A stretch of 64,000 nucleotides of DNA from an uncultured Allobosea sp. (GTDB lineage: Bacteria; Pseudomonadota; Alphaproteobacteria; Rhizobiales; Beijerinckiaceae), in NCBI RefSeq assembly GCF_945957345.1, contig NZ_CAMFKW010000003.1, positions 1 to 64,000 of the forward strand. Direction: 5' to 3'. Position 1 is the first letter of the stretch. Every line of letters begins with the position of its first letter. The position numbers and the translations under genes are program-made. The notes under the pieces were generated by a model. It ran no database searches. It saw only the letters and a program-made list of their open reading frames with translations, and was not told the origin of the DNA. This document shows positions 25,721 through 33,218 of the stretch, in pieces.

Positions 25721-26479
25721 TCAGTCGAGAATGCGCGTCTCGTACTGGTAGAGCTCGCGAAAGCCGAGGCTGCCATAGAGGTTGATCGCGACCGCGTTGC
25801 TCTGCTCGACCTGCAGATAGGCGCTGTGGCAGCCCATCGCTGCGGCCCAGCCCATCAGGCCCCGCACGATCTTGCGGCCATAGCCATGGCCGCGATGATC
25901 GGGATGGACGCAGATCAGGCCGATCTCGGCCATGCCGCGCTCGGCGACGCTCATCCCGAAGGCGACCGCCTCGCCCTCGACCAACCAGGCCGCGAAGGCG
26001 GCGGGCAGCCGGACCTTCTCGATGATAGCCGCGAGATTGCCGGCATGGGTCTTGTTGCCGCTCTGGAGGGCGGCAACCCCGGCGGTCCATTCCTGGCTTG
26101 GCCGCGCCTCGATCTGTAACTCCGCCTCTTCGGAAGGTGCAAAGCCGGAAAGCGGCGCGATCTGGCCAAAGGACTTGTCCTTGACGCGATAGCCGCGCTC
26201 CAGCACTGCCGCGCGGGTCGCATCTGCCACCAGCGGTGTCAGCCGGATCGCGGGCACCAGCCCGTCGGCGCGATAAAGCTCCTCGATCAGGTCAAGCATC
26301 GTCGCGTCGAGCTCGGCTCCGAAACTGAGTGGCGTCGCCGAATTGCCTCGGCCCGAATAGCCGTTGGCGAAGCGCAGCACCCAGTCGCCGACGATCAGCG
26401 TCGACAGCGCCGGCCAGGCATTGATGATGCGCCGCTCGCAGCCGAGCACCAGTTCGCTATCGTCCGTCTTCGTCAGCAT
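25721..26479 (-). CDS. GNAT-family N-acetyltransferase
   Basis: 252 aa. The N-terminal half (residues 1-130) is a degenerate GNAT-like repeat (LGCERRIINAWPALSTLIVGDWVLRFANGYSGRGNSATPL). The C-terminal half carries the catalytic-type fold with AEIGLICVHPDHRGHGYGRKIVRGLMGWAAAMGCHSAYLQVEQSNAVAINLYGSLGFRELYQYETRIL. The loop HRGHGYG binds acetyl-CoA. The FANGYSGRGNSATPL motif is found in a GNAT group of uncharacterised substrate. It begins 1 base after the cupin stop, with AGGGGG in the ribosome-site position inside the upstream gene, so it is the third gene of the gloB operon. Confidence 0.88.
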   Translation of the reverse strand: MLTKTDDSELVLGCERRIINAWPALSTLIVGDWVLRFANGYSGRGNSATPLSFGAELDATMLDLIEELYRADGLVPAIRLTPLVADATRAAVLERGYRVKDKSFGQIAPLSGFAPSEEAELQIEARPSQEWTAGVAALQSGNKTHAGNLAAIIEKVRLPAAFAAWLVEGEAVAFGMSVAERGMAEIGLICVHPDHRGHGYGRKIVRGLMGWAAAMGCHSAYLQVEQSNAVAINLYGSLGFRELYQYETRILD

Positions 26480-26480
26480 C

Positions 26481-26942
26481 CTATCCCCCTGAGGGCTTGC
26501 GCGGTGTCGGCCGCCAGCCCGGCGGCGCCATCTCGAAGCCCTTGAATTCGAAACCCGGCGCAACCGTGCAGCCGACCAGCGTCCAGGCGCCGAGCGAGGT
26601 CGCGCTCTGCCACCAACCGGCCGGCACCACGAATTGCGGGCGCTGGCCGGCTGCAAGCTCGGTGCCGAAATGATGCGCCGAAGCGTCGTGGCCGTTGGGC
26701 GAAACCGTGATCACCAGCGGCGCGCCGGCATAATGATGCCAGATCTCGGCGGCATCGACGCGGTGCCATTCCGAAGTCTCGCCGGTATCGAGCAGATAAT
26801 AGATCGCGGTCGAGAACCCCCTGTCCTCCGATCCGGCTACATCGCGAAACGTCTCGCGGTAATGACCGCCCTCCGGATGGGGCTTGAGGTCGAGCAGACG
26901 GATGACCTCCGCCGCCGTCAGCCCGTCCAGCCGCATCGTCAT
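26481..26942 (-). CDS. Cupin_5 (DUF985) protein
   Basis: 153 aa, a complete cupin of the DUF985 type. It reads LKPHPEGGHYRETFRD, then STAIYYLLDTGETSEWHRVDAAEIWHHYAGAPLVITV and a second barrel half PQFVVPAGWWQSATSLGAWTLVGCTVAPGFEFKGFEMA. Metal-binding-type histidines are visible (HRVDAAEIWHHY). Members are annotated as epimerase- or isomerase-like but the reaction is not established. It starts 2 bases after gloB stops, inside a three-gene operon. Confidence 0.88.
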   Translation of the reverse strand: MTMRLDGLTAAEVIRLLDLKPHPEGGHYRETFRDVAGSEDRGFSTAIYYLLDTGETSEWHRVDAAEIWHHYAGAPLVITVSPNGHDASAHHFGTELAAGQRPQFVVPAGWWQSATSLGAWTLVGCTVAPGFEFKGFEMAPPGWRPTPRKPSGG

Positions 26943-26944
26943 CG

Positions 26945-27709
26945 TCAGAACCGGTTCTTGGCTTCGCGCAAGGCCGCGAAGACTGCGCCCGGCGCAGCGC
27001 CGGGTAGGCCCACCGCCTTCGCCAGCGCCGGCTCGGCCGCCCGGAAGAACGGATTGGTCGCCTTTTCCTCGGCGACTGTGGTCAACGCCCAGAAACGCCC
27101 CTCGGCCTTGGCCTCCTCCGCCTCGGCGAAGCGCGCCTTGAGCGCCTCGTTCGCGGAATCGACCGAACGCGCGAAGCGGGCATTGGAGAGCGTGTAGTCA
27201 TGGCCTCCGAGCAGGCGGATATCGCCCGGCAGCGCCATCAGGCGCGAGAGCGAGGTCCACATCCGGTCCATCTGACCGGGCTGGACGCGCCCGCAGCCCA
27301 TGACGAAGACGACGTCGCCGACCAGCGCGAGCTTGGCGCCCCGGCCAACGAAGCTGAGGTGTCCGTCGGAATGGCCTGGCGTATGCCAGATCTCGAAGCT
27401 CTCGCCGCCGAAGGTAACCGTGTCGCCCTCGCCGAGAACCCGATCGAGTGGCGCGCTGGTCCGCGCATCGGCCGGGCCGACGACATGGGCGCCGGTCGCC
27501 TGCTTCACCTCGGCCACGCCCTGCGTATGGTCGTGATGGGCATGGGTGATGAAGATGTCGCTGATCGTCCAGCCCTTTGCCTTTGCGGCGGCGAGGGTCT
27601 CACCGGCATCGGGCACGTCGATGGCGGCGCAGGCGCCGCTGGCGGGGTCGCGCAGCAACGCGCCGGCATTGTCGTTGAGCGTGCGGAAGACGTGAAGGTC
27701 GAGCGGCAT
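26945..27709 (-). CDS. gloB: Hydroxyacylglutathione hydrolase (glyoxalase II)
   Basis: 254 aa metallo-beta-lactamase fold. Zn motif FITHAHHDHTQG (THxHxDH), HTPGHSDGHLSF, LVGDVVFVMGCGRV and LLGGHDYTLSNARFARSVD provide the binuclear metal ligands. The C-terminal substrate region ends ATNPFFRAAEPALAKAVG, with NPF as in glyoxalase II. Role: hydrolyses S-lactoylglutathione to lactate and glutathione in methylglyoxal detoxification. ATG 27709 has GGAGGAAG upstream; the open frame extends 27 codons farther without support. Head of the gloB-cupin-GNAT operon and divergent from a methyltransferase, an arrangement I recall from other Alphaproteobacteria. Confidence 0.93.
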   Translation of the reverse strand: MPLDLHVFRTLNDNAGALLRDPASGACAAIDVPDAGETLAAAKAKGWTISDIFITHAHHDHTQGVAEVKQATGAHVVGPADARTSAPLDRVLGEGDTVTFGGESFEIWHTPGHSDGHLSFVGRGAKLALVGDVVFVMGCGRVQPGQMDRMWTSLSRLMALPGDIRLLGGHDYTLSNARFARSVDSANEALKARFAEAEEAKAEGRFWALTTVAEEKATNPFFRAAEPALAKAVGLPGAAPGAVFAALREAKNRF

Positions 27710-27850
27710 GGCTTCCTCCGGCAGGGTCGGCCCACCGGAACGGCAGGCGGTCATAGGCTCCTGCATGGGCCATGCCCGGCCATCGATCAACCCGGTCCTG
27801 CCACAAGACAGCCCTTGCGTTCGGGCCTTGCGCGTTCCATTTCAGGCGCC

Positions 27851-28618
27851 ATGCCTCTCGACGTCGTCGACCTGCGCGCCTTCTATGCGAGCCCGCTCGG
27901 CCATGTGGCCCGGCGCTTCATCGGCCGGGCGATGCTGCGTTTCTGGCCGGATTGCGCGCGCCAGCGCCTGCTCGGACTGGGCTATTCGACGCCTTATCTC
28001 TCGGTCCTCGGCATGCAGGCCGAGCGGACCATCGCCTTCATGCCGGCAGCCCAGGGCGTGGTGAACTGGCCTTCGCCTGGCCTCTCCGCTTCTGCCCTGG
28101 TCGAGCCGACGCTCCTGCCCTTGCCGACCGCTTCGATCGACCGGGTCGTGCTCGTCCATGCGCTGGAAGAGACGGAAAGCCCCGACGATCTGCTGGAAGA
28201 GGTCTCGCGCGTGCTCAATCCCGGCGGGCGAATGATTCTGGTCGTGCCCAACCGGCGCGGGCTCTGGGCCCGCATGGACGGCACGCCCTTCGGACAGGGC
28301 CGCCCCTTCAGCCGCCGCCAGCTTTCCGCCCTGATGCGCGGCGCCGAGTTCTCGCCCGAGCATTGGACCGAGGCGCTCTATGTCCCGCCCCTGCAAAGGC
28401 GGCTGCTGATGCGCTCGGCGCTGGCCTGGGAGCAGATCGGCGCAGGGCTCTCGCTGCCCTTCGCGGGCGTCCATATTATCGACGCCACCAAGCAGTTCTA
28501 CCGGCGCGCGCCCTTGCGCGCGACGCGACGCAGTTTCGCGTTGAGACCCGTCCTGCTGCCGCAAGCCTCACCTACGCCGCGTGCGGCAAACCCGCCTGCG
28601 AAGCCACGAACGGGTTGA
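27851..28618 (+). CDS. Class I SAM-dependent methyltransferase
   Basis: 255 aa. It opens MPLDVVDLRAFYASPLGHVARRFIGRAM. The Rossmann part is somewhat degenerate: LLGLGYSTPYL at motif I, LPLPTASIDRVVLVHALEETESPDDLLEEVSRVLNPGGRMILVVPNRRGLWARMDGTPFGQGRPFSRRQL matches motifs III-V. It ends in a basic Pro-rich tail. The 'Methyltransf_11' middle is clear; the substrate is unknown. Members of this group usually sit divergent from gloB, as here. Start chosen as the ATG directly before the conserved opening. No evidence of co-transcription with accA, which follows about 100 bases later. Confidence 0.85.
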   Translation: MPLDVVDLRAFYASPLGHVARRFIGRAMLRFWPDCARQRLLGLGYSTPYLSVLGMQAERTIAFMPAAQGVVNWPSPGLSASALVEPTLLPLPTASIDRVVLVHALEETESPDDLLEEVSRVLNPGGRMILVVPNRRGLWARMDGTPFGQGRPFSRRQLSALMRGAEFSPEHWTEALYVPPLQRRLLMRSALAWEQIGAGLSLPFAGVHIIDATKQFYRRAPLRATRRSFALRPVLLPQASPTPRAANPPAKPRTG

Positions 28619-28721
28619 CAATTTCGCCGGGGCGCGGCCAAGGTCCGCCGCTTTTCAAGCCCGGTTTCACTGTAAACCGCCGCTCCGCCCGCTTTCGGTG
28701 CGGAACCTGAACTGGATCACG

Positions 28722-29675
28722 ATGCGTAGCTATCTGGATTTCGAGAAACCGGTCGCCGAGCTGGAGGCGAAGGCGGACGAGCTGCGGGCCCTCGAGGCTC
28801 GCGGCGACGGCATCTCCCTGTCCGAGGAGATCGGCAAGCTCGACGCCCGCGCCAGCCAGGCGCTGAAGGAGCTCTATGCCGCACTGACGCCCTGGCAGAA
28901 AACGCTTGTGGCCCGCCATCCGCAGCGCCCGCATTTCAAGGATTACTGCGCCGGGCTGATTACGGAATTCACCCCGCTCGCCGGCGACCGCGCCTTCGGC
29001 GAGGACGAGGCCATCGTTGGCGGCTTCGGCCGCTTCCGGGGCGAGCCCGTCTGCGTGATCGGCCAGGAGAAGGGCGATTCGACCGAGACCCGCATCCGGC
29101 ACAATTTCGGCATGCCCAAGCCCGAAGGCTATCGCAAGGCCGTGCGCCTGACCGAGCTCGCCGATCGCTTCGGCCTGCCGGTGCTGAGCTTCGTCGACAC
29201 CGCCGGCGCCTATCCCGGCATCGAGGCGGAGGAGCGCGGCCAGGCCGAAGCCATCGCCCGCTCGACCGAAGCCTGGCTCGGCCTGCGCAGCCCCAGCGTC
29301 GCGCTCGTCATCGGCGAGGGCGGCTCGGGCGGTGCGATCGCGATCGCCGCCGCCAGCCGCGTGCTGATGATGGAACATGCGATCTATTCGGTGATCTCGC
29401 CGGAAGGCGCGGCCTCGATCCTCTGGCGTGACACCGCTCGCGCCCAGGATGCCGCGACCGGCATGAAGATCACCGCGCAGGACCTGCTGAAATTCGGCAT
29501 CATCGACCGGATCGTGCAAGAGCCGACCGGCGGCGCCCATCGCGACGGACACGCCGCGATCAACCGCGCAGGCGATGCCATTTCCGCCGCGCTGGGCGAT
29601 CTTGCCGGGCTCAGCGCCGACGACATCGTCAACAAGCGCGCCGACAAGTTCCTCGCGATCGGCCGCAATCTCTGA
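28722..29675 (+). CDS. accA: Acetyl-CoA carboxylase carboxyltransferase subunit alpha
   Basis: 317 aa, standard length. AccA with AccD transfers the carboxyl group from carboxybiotin to acetyl-CoA, the committed step of fatty-acid synthesis. Seen: MRSYLDFEKPVAELEAKADELRAL, HPQRPHFKDYCAGLI, VCVIGQEKGDSTETRIRHNFGMPKPEGYRKAVRLTELADRFGLPVLSFVDTAGAYPGIEAEERGQAEAIARS, and the oxyanion region GEGGSGGAIAIAAASRVLMMEHAIYSVISPEGAASILWRD. Upstream in-frame codons exist but the family start is MRSYLDFE. accA stands apart from accD here, which is common. Confidence 0.97.
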   Translation: MRSYLDFEKPVAELEAKADELRALEARGDGISLSEEIGKLDARASQALKELYAALTPWQKTLVARHPQRPHFKDYCAGLITEFTPLAGDRAFGEDEAIVGGFGRFRGEPVCVIGQEKGDSTETRIRHNFGMPKPEGYRKAVRLTELADRFGLPVLSFVDTAGAYPGIEAEERGQAEAIARSTEAWLGLRSPSVALVIGEGGSGGAIAIAAASRVLMMEHAIYSVISPEGAASILWRDTARAQDAATGMKITAQDLLKFGIIDRIVQEPTGGAHRDGHAAINRAGDAISAALGDLAGLSADDIVNKRADKFLAIGRNL

Positions 29676-29875
29676 GCAATCCGGGACTGCGAGACATCTC
29701 GCAACCGCGAAAGCAAGGGTCCTTTACCCCGCGTTGACCATGTGGCCAGACTCGGGGAGCCTATGGTAAGGAACCCTCAAGGCTAACGCATCTACAACGA
29801 GTCGACGGGCACAATTTGGCCGTCTTGCGAAGTCACAGGTCGCGCCCCGGCCTGCCGTTCGATGGGATTGACGAC

Positions 29876-31303
29876 GTGGCAATCAAGCAACTCGCGCTCG
29901 TGGCTTTTGTTGCATTGACGCTGGCTGCCTGCGAGGAAGACCGTTATCGCGGCGCCTCCCGCCACAATATCCCGATTCCGAGCGCGACCTATGCCCTCAT
30001 GTCCGAGAAGGGCATGAACAAGGACCAGCCGATCATCATCCGCTCCTACAAGAAGGAGTCGGAGCTAGAAGTCTGGAAGCGCAAGGCCGACGGGCAATAC
30101 GCTCTGCTGAAGACGTTCCCGATGTGCCGCTGGTCGGGCCAGCTCGGCCCGAAGGTCCGCGAGGGCGATCGCATGGCGCCGGAAGGTTTCTATGCCATCA
30201 CGCCCCAGCAGATGAACCCGAATTCGTCCTATTATGTCTCGTTCAACATGGGCTATCCCAACGCCTATGATCGCTCCTATGGCCGCACCGGCGCGCATCT
30301 GATGGTGCACGGCGCCTGCTCCTCGGCCGGCTGCTATTCGATGACGGACGACCAGATCGGCGAGATCTACGCCCTAGTGCGCGAGGCGCAGAATGCCGGC
30401 CAGCGCGCCGTGCAGATGCAGGCCTATCCTTTCCGGATGACCGCGCAGAACCTCGCCAAGCACCGCCTCGACCCGAACATCGCTTTCTGGAAGAACCTCA
30501 AGGAAGGCTCCGACTATTTCGAGGTCATGAAGGACGAGCCGTCCGTGTCCGTCGCCGGCGGCCGCTATGTCTTCAATGGCGGCCAGGCCCCGGCCGCCGT
30601 CGCCGAAAAGCGCCGCGAGGACGATGTCCAGGTCGCCGCTCTCGTCGCCAAGGGCACGCCCGCCATCAGGCTGATCTATGACGACGGCGACCAGCACGCA
30701 TCGTTCAAGCGCGCGCTCGCTTCCAACGGCGCCGATGCCTTGAACCGCTCTGCCTCCTGGGCCTCGCGCGATGTCGGCATCAGCCGCGAGGACGCGCTCG
30801 CTTCCGGCCCGCGCGTCGTGGTGCTCGACAATGCCGGCAAGGCCAAGGCCACCATCCGCGCGGCTTCCGCCGACAACGACGCCATCCTCGCCGCCGTCGC
30901 TGCCGCACCGGCCGAAGAGCCCGTGGCGCCCGAGGCCAAGCCCGCCGTGGCACCGCGCCCGGCGGTGGCGCCTGCCGCGACGCAGCTCGCCAAGGTGGCC
31001 CCAGGCAATGCCCAGCAGGCGCCGGTGCTGGCCAGCGCCTCCTCGACCCCGGTCGTCCCGGCCGCTCCCGCGGCCCCTGCCGAGGACAAGCCGTTCCTGC
31101 AGCGCGCGCTCAGCTTCATGCCGGTCTTCGGTGGCACGGCCGACCAGGGCATGACCACCGCTTCGGCTCCGGTCGCATCGGTCGTTCCGGCCTCGCCGAC
31201 GACCACCAGCGCCCCGCTGCCGCCGCGGCGCGCCAGCGGTCTCAAAACCTCCAGCCTCGACCAGTCAACCGCAGCCTATGCCAGCCAACCGGCACAGCGC
31301 TGA
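29876..31303 (+). CDS. Lipoprotein L,D-transpeptidase (YkuD/YafK type)
   Basis: 475 aa from GTG 29876. The lipobox LTLAAC (Cys19) indicates an outer- or inner-membrane lipoprotein. The YkuD-type catalytic block AHLMVHGACSSAGCYSMTDDQIGEIYALV has His145 and nucleophile Cys153. GFYAITPQQMNPNSSYYVSFNMGYPNAYDRSYGRTG matches the YafK branch, which in E. coli cleaves Braun lipoprotein from peptidoglycan; cross-linking is the other option. Residues ~330-475 are a low-complexity Ala/Pro/Val-rich tail (VAPEAKPAVAPRPAVAPAAT) that might span the envelope. A TTG 20 codons upstream is less likely. A terminator follows at 31385-31414. Confidence 0.87.
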   Translation: MAIKQLALVAFVALTLAACEEDRYRGASRHNIPIPSATYALMSEKGMNKDQPIIIRSYKKESELEVWKRKADGQYALLKTFPMCRWSGQLGPKVREGDRMAPEGFYAITPQQMNPNSSYYVSFNMGYPNAYDRSYGRTGAHLMVHGACSSAGCYSMTDDQIGEIYALVREAQNAGQRAVQMQAYPFRMTAQNLAKHRLDPNIAFWKNLKEGSDYFEVMKDEPSVSVAGGRYVFNGGQAPAAVAEKRREDDVQVAALVAKGTPAIRLIYDDGDQHASFKRALASNGADALNRSASWASRDVGISREDALASGPRVVVLDNAGKAKATIRAASADNDAILAAVAAAPAEEPVAPEAKPAVAPRPAVAPAATQLAKVAPGNAQQAPVLASASSTPVVPAAPAAPAEDKPFLQRALSFMPVFGGTADQGMTTASAPVASVVPASPTTTSAPLPPRRASGLKTSSLDQSTAAYASQPAQR

Positions 31304-31384
31304 GGCGTTCGGAACGCGCCGCGCGAGCGTGATATAATTGTCACCAAACCGCAGATAATTCGGATTGCCGTTTTTGCAGGCGCG

Positions 31385-31414
31385 AAGGCCCTCGTTTCGG
31401 GGGCCTTTGCTTTT
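31385..31414 (+). terminator. Rho-independent terminator after the L,D-transpeptidase gene
   Basis: Stem AAGGCCCTCG / CGGGGGCCTT with a 3-base loop and a single T-G mismatch, followed by TGCTTTT. It sits about 80 bases past the stop codon. Confidence 0.7.
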
Positions 31415-31514
31415 CGGCTGTGCGCCCCGCCCAAAACCTCGCCTTGTCGGAAAACCAGCCCCGCCCGCCTGATGGATCGACAGCGCGATCCACGCGCGGC
31501 GAGGGGTTCCGCAG

Positions 31515-32420
31515 ATGTCCGATCTCTTACGTTCCTCGATTCTCGGCCTGGCCCTGGCGGCCGGCATCGGCGGCGCCCAAGCCTCCGACCTACCGAGCAA
31601 GAAGAGCGCACCGACCGTTCCGGTCGTCCCGGCGATCACCTGGTTCGACATCGCCGTCAACGTGAAGGCCCAGACCGACTACAATTTCCGCGGGATATCG
31701 CAGACCGACCGCAAGCCGGGCATCGGCGGCGGCGCCGAACTGCAGATCTACAACAACCTGTTCTATCTCGGCGTCTACGGTTCCAGTGTCGATCTCGCCA
31801 CGCGCCCTCCTGCTGAAATCGACTTCTACGGCGGCATCCGGCCGAAGTTCGGCGACCTCGCCTTCGATCTCGGCGTGATGCAGTACTATTACCCGCGCGA
31901 GAAGCAGCTGATCGACGCCACCGGCGTGTTCTGGACGCCGAAGAACACCGATTACACCGAGGTCTACGGCAAGGTCTCCTACACCTTCGCGGAGAGCCTG
32001 ACGCTCGGCGCCAATGTCTTCTACGCCTGGGACTGGCTCGGCACCGGCGCCAGCGGCACCTATGCCTCTGTGACCGCCAAGTACAGCCTGCCCTTCCTGG
32101 AAGGCCTCTCGGTCTCCGGCGAGTTCGGCCATTACTGGCTCGGCACCACCAATCTCGCGATCTGGTCGACGGTGCCGCCCACCAACCTGCCGGATTACAA
32201 CTACTGGAATGCCGGCGTGTCCTACACCTGGAAGAACGTCACGGCGGATGTTCGCTATCACGACACCGATCTGTCGAAGAACAAATGCTTCGCGCTGACG
32301 GCCGATCCGCGTGGCATCGCCACAGGCAGCGGCCAGTCCAAGTGGTGTGGCGCTGCGGTGGTCGCCACGCTCTCTTTCGACATCACGGCCAGCAGCCTTG
32401 GCATCTTCGCGCCGAAGTGA
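31515..32420 (+). CDS. TorF-family putative outer-membrane porin
   Basis: 301 aa. Signal peptide MSDLLRSSILGLALAAGIGGAQA|S. The mature part has the Gcw_chp/TorF pattern: VNVKAQTDYNFRGISQTDRKPGIGGGAELQIYNNLFYLGVYGSSVD, ...EIDFYGGIRPKFGDLAFDLGVMQYYYP, DYTEVYGKVSYTF, and a last strand KWCGAAVVATLSFDITA. Alternating aromatic beta strands suggest a ~12-strand barrel. It carries two late cysteines (KCFAL, KWCGA) that could pair in an extracellular loop. Transport substrate is unknown. Its own terminator follows. Confidence 0.85.
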   Translation: MSDLLRSSILGLALAAGIGGAQASDLPSKKSAPTVPVVPAITWFDIAVNVKAQTDYNFRGISQTDRKPGIGGGAELQIYNNLFYLGVYGSSVDLATRPPAEIDFYGGIRPKFGDLAFDLGVMQYYYPREKQLIDATGVFWTPKNTDYTEVYGKVSYTFAESLTLGANVFYAWDWLGTGASGTYASVTAKYSLPFLEGLSVSGEFGHYWLGTTNLAIWSTVPPTNLPDYNYWNAGVSYTWKNVTADVRYHDTDLSKNKCFALTADPRGIATGSGQSKWCGAAVVATLSFDITASSLGIFAPK

Positions 32421-32442
32421 GGCTTTCGCCTTCCACAAGCGG

Positions 32443-32473
32443 AAAAGGCCGCCCTCGGGCGGCCTTTTCTTTT
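32443..32473 (+). terminator. Strong terminator after the porin gene, convergent with aroM-like gene
   Basis: Self-complementary arms AAAAGGCCGCCC (32443-32454) and GGGCGGCCTTTT (32457-32468), followed by CTTTT. The A run on the left makes it usable on both strands, so it may also end the aroM-like transcript (stop at 32490). Confidence 0.8.
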
Positions 32474-32489
32474 GAGATTACGCCGATCG

Positions 32490-33161
32490 TCAAACGATCT
32501 CGGAAACCAGCTTGGCGATCAGACTGTTGGAGAGGATGACCGGCAACCCGGCTTCAGCCGCCTCGCGGCGATGCCGCTCGACGAAACCCATGCAGTCCAT
32601 CAGCAGGAACTGCGAGCCCCGTCCGGCAAGATCGCGGGCGGCATCCGCGACCGACGTCCCGCCTCCGCCATAGGGCGAGGCGGCCATATAAAGCGGTGCG
32701 CGGCCGAGTGGCGCCCATTTCCCGGCCTCCGACGAGATCTGCTCGGCCAGCGGTACGATGATGCCGAGTTGAGCGCCCTGCACCAGCGCCGCCACGGTTG
32801 GCGGCAGAATACGGTCCGGTTCGATCAATCGGGCCTTCTCCGTCCGCAGCCTGGCGAAATGCCCGGTGCAGAGCATCAGGATCGTCGAGCAGCCCTCGCC
32901 CTCCAGCATCGCGAGCTTGGCTTGTGCGGCCGCCTCGGTGCGGGCCCGGTCGATGACGACCGCGCTGCCGTCGAGGAGCTTGGTGATCAGCACCGGCTTG
33001 CCGGGCTCGGTTGCGAAATCGCGCTCGATCTCGGTGCGGCTCAGGCCGTCGAGCACGCCGGCATGGCGCCGCGCCAGACGCGCATCCAGCACGTCGTCGA
33101 GGATCGGCGTGATGTCGGCGCGTGGCGCCTGGCCGATGGTCAGCGTGCCCAGCTTGCTCAT
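32490..33161 (-). CDS. AroM-family protein
   Basis: 223 aa, the full length of AroM. Seen: LGTLTIGQAPRADITPILDDVL, TEPGKPVLITKLLDGSAVVIDR, GCSTILMLCTGHF, LGIIVPLAEQ and FLLMDCMGFVERHR. AroM is named for its place beside aroL in E. coli but has no proven function; its fold resembles Asp/Glu racemases. Here it follows the OPT transporter and hydantoinase genes. Its start lies 57 bases after the OPT stop, with a terminator hairpin between, so its expression may depend on read-through. A role as a racemase-like helper in amino-acid derivative use is inference. Confidence 0.85.
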   Translation of the reverse strand: MSKLGTLTIGQAPRADITPILDDVLDARLARRHAGVLDGLSRTEIERDFATEPGKPVLITKLLDGSAVVIDRARTEAAAQAKLAMLEGEGCSTILMLCTGHFARLRTEKARLIEPDRILPPTVAALVQGAQLGIIVPLAEQISSEAGKWAPLGRAPLYMAASPYGGGGTSVADAARDLAGRGSQFLLMDCMGFVERHRREAAEAGLPVILSNSLIAKLVSEIV

Positions 33162-33184
33162 GGCGATGCCTCCTCGGTCGTAAA

Positions 33185-33211
33185 AGGCCTCGGGGGATCA
33201 CCCCGAGGCCT
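33185..33211 (-). terminator. Hairpin between the OPT transporter and aroM-like genes
   Basis: Perfect 11-bp arms AGGCCTCGGGG (33185-33195) and CCCCGAGGCCT (33201-33211) with a 5-base loop; on the minus strand the stem runs into TTTTA. It is placed 8 bases after the transporter stop. It could be a full or partial terminator within the run. Confidence 0.7.
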
Positions 33212-33218
33212 AGCTCGT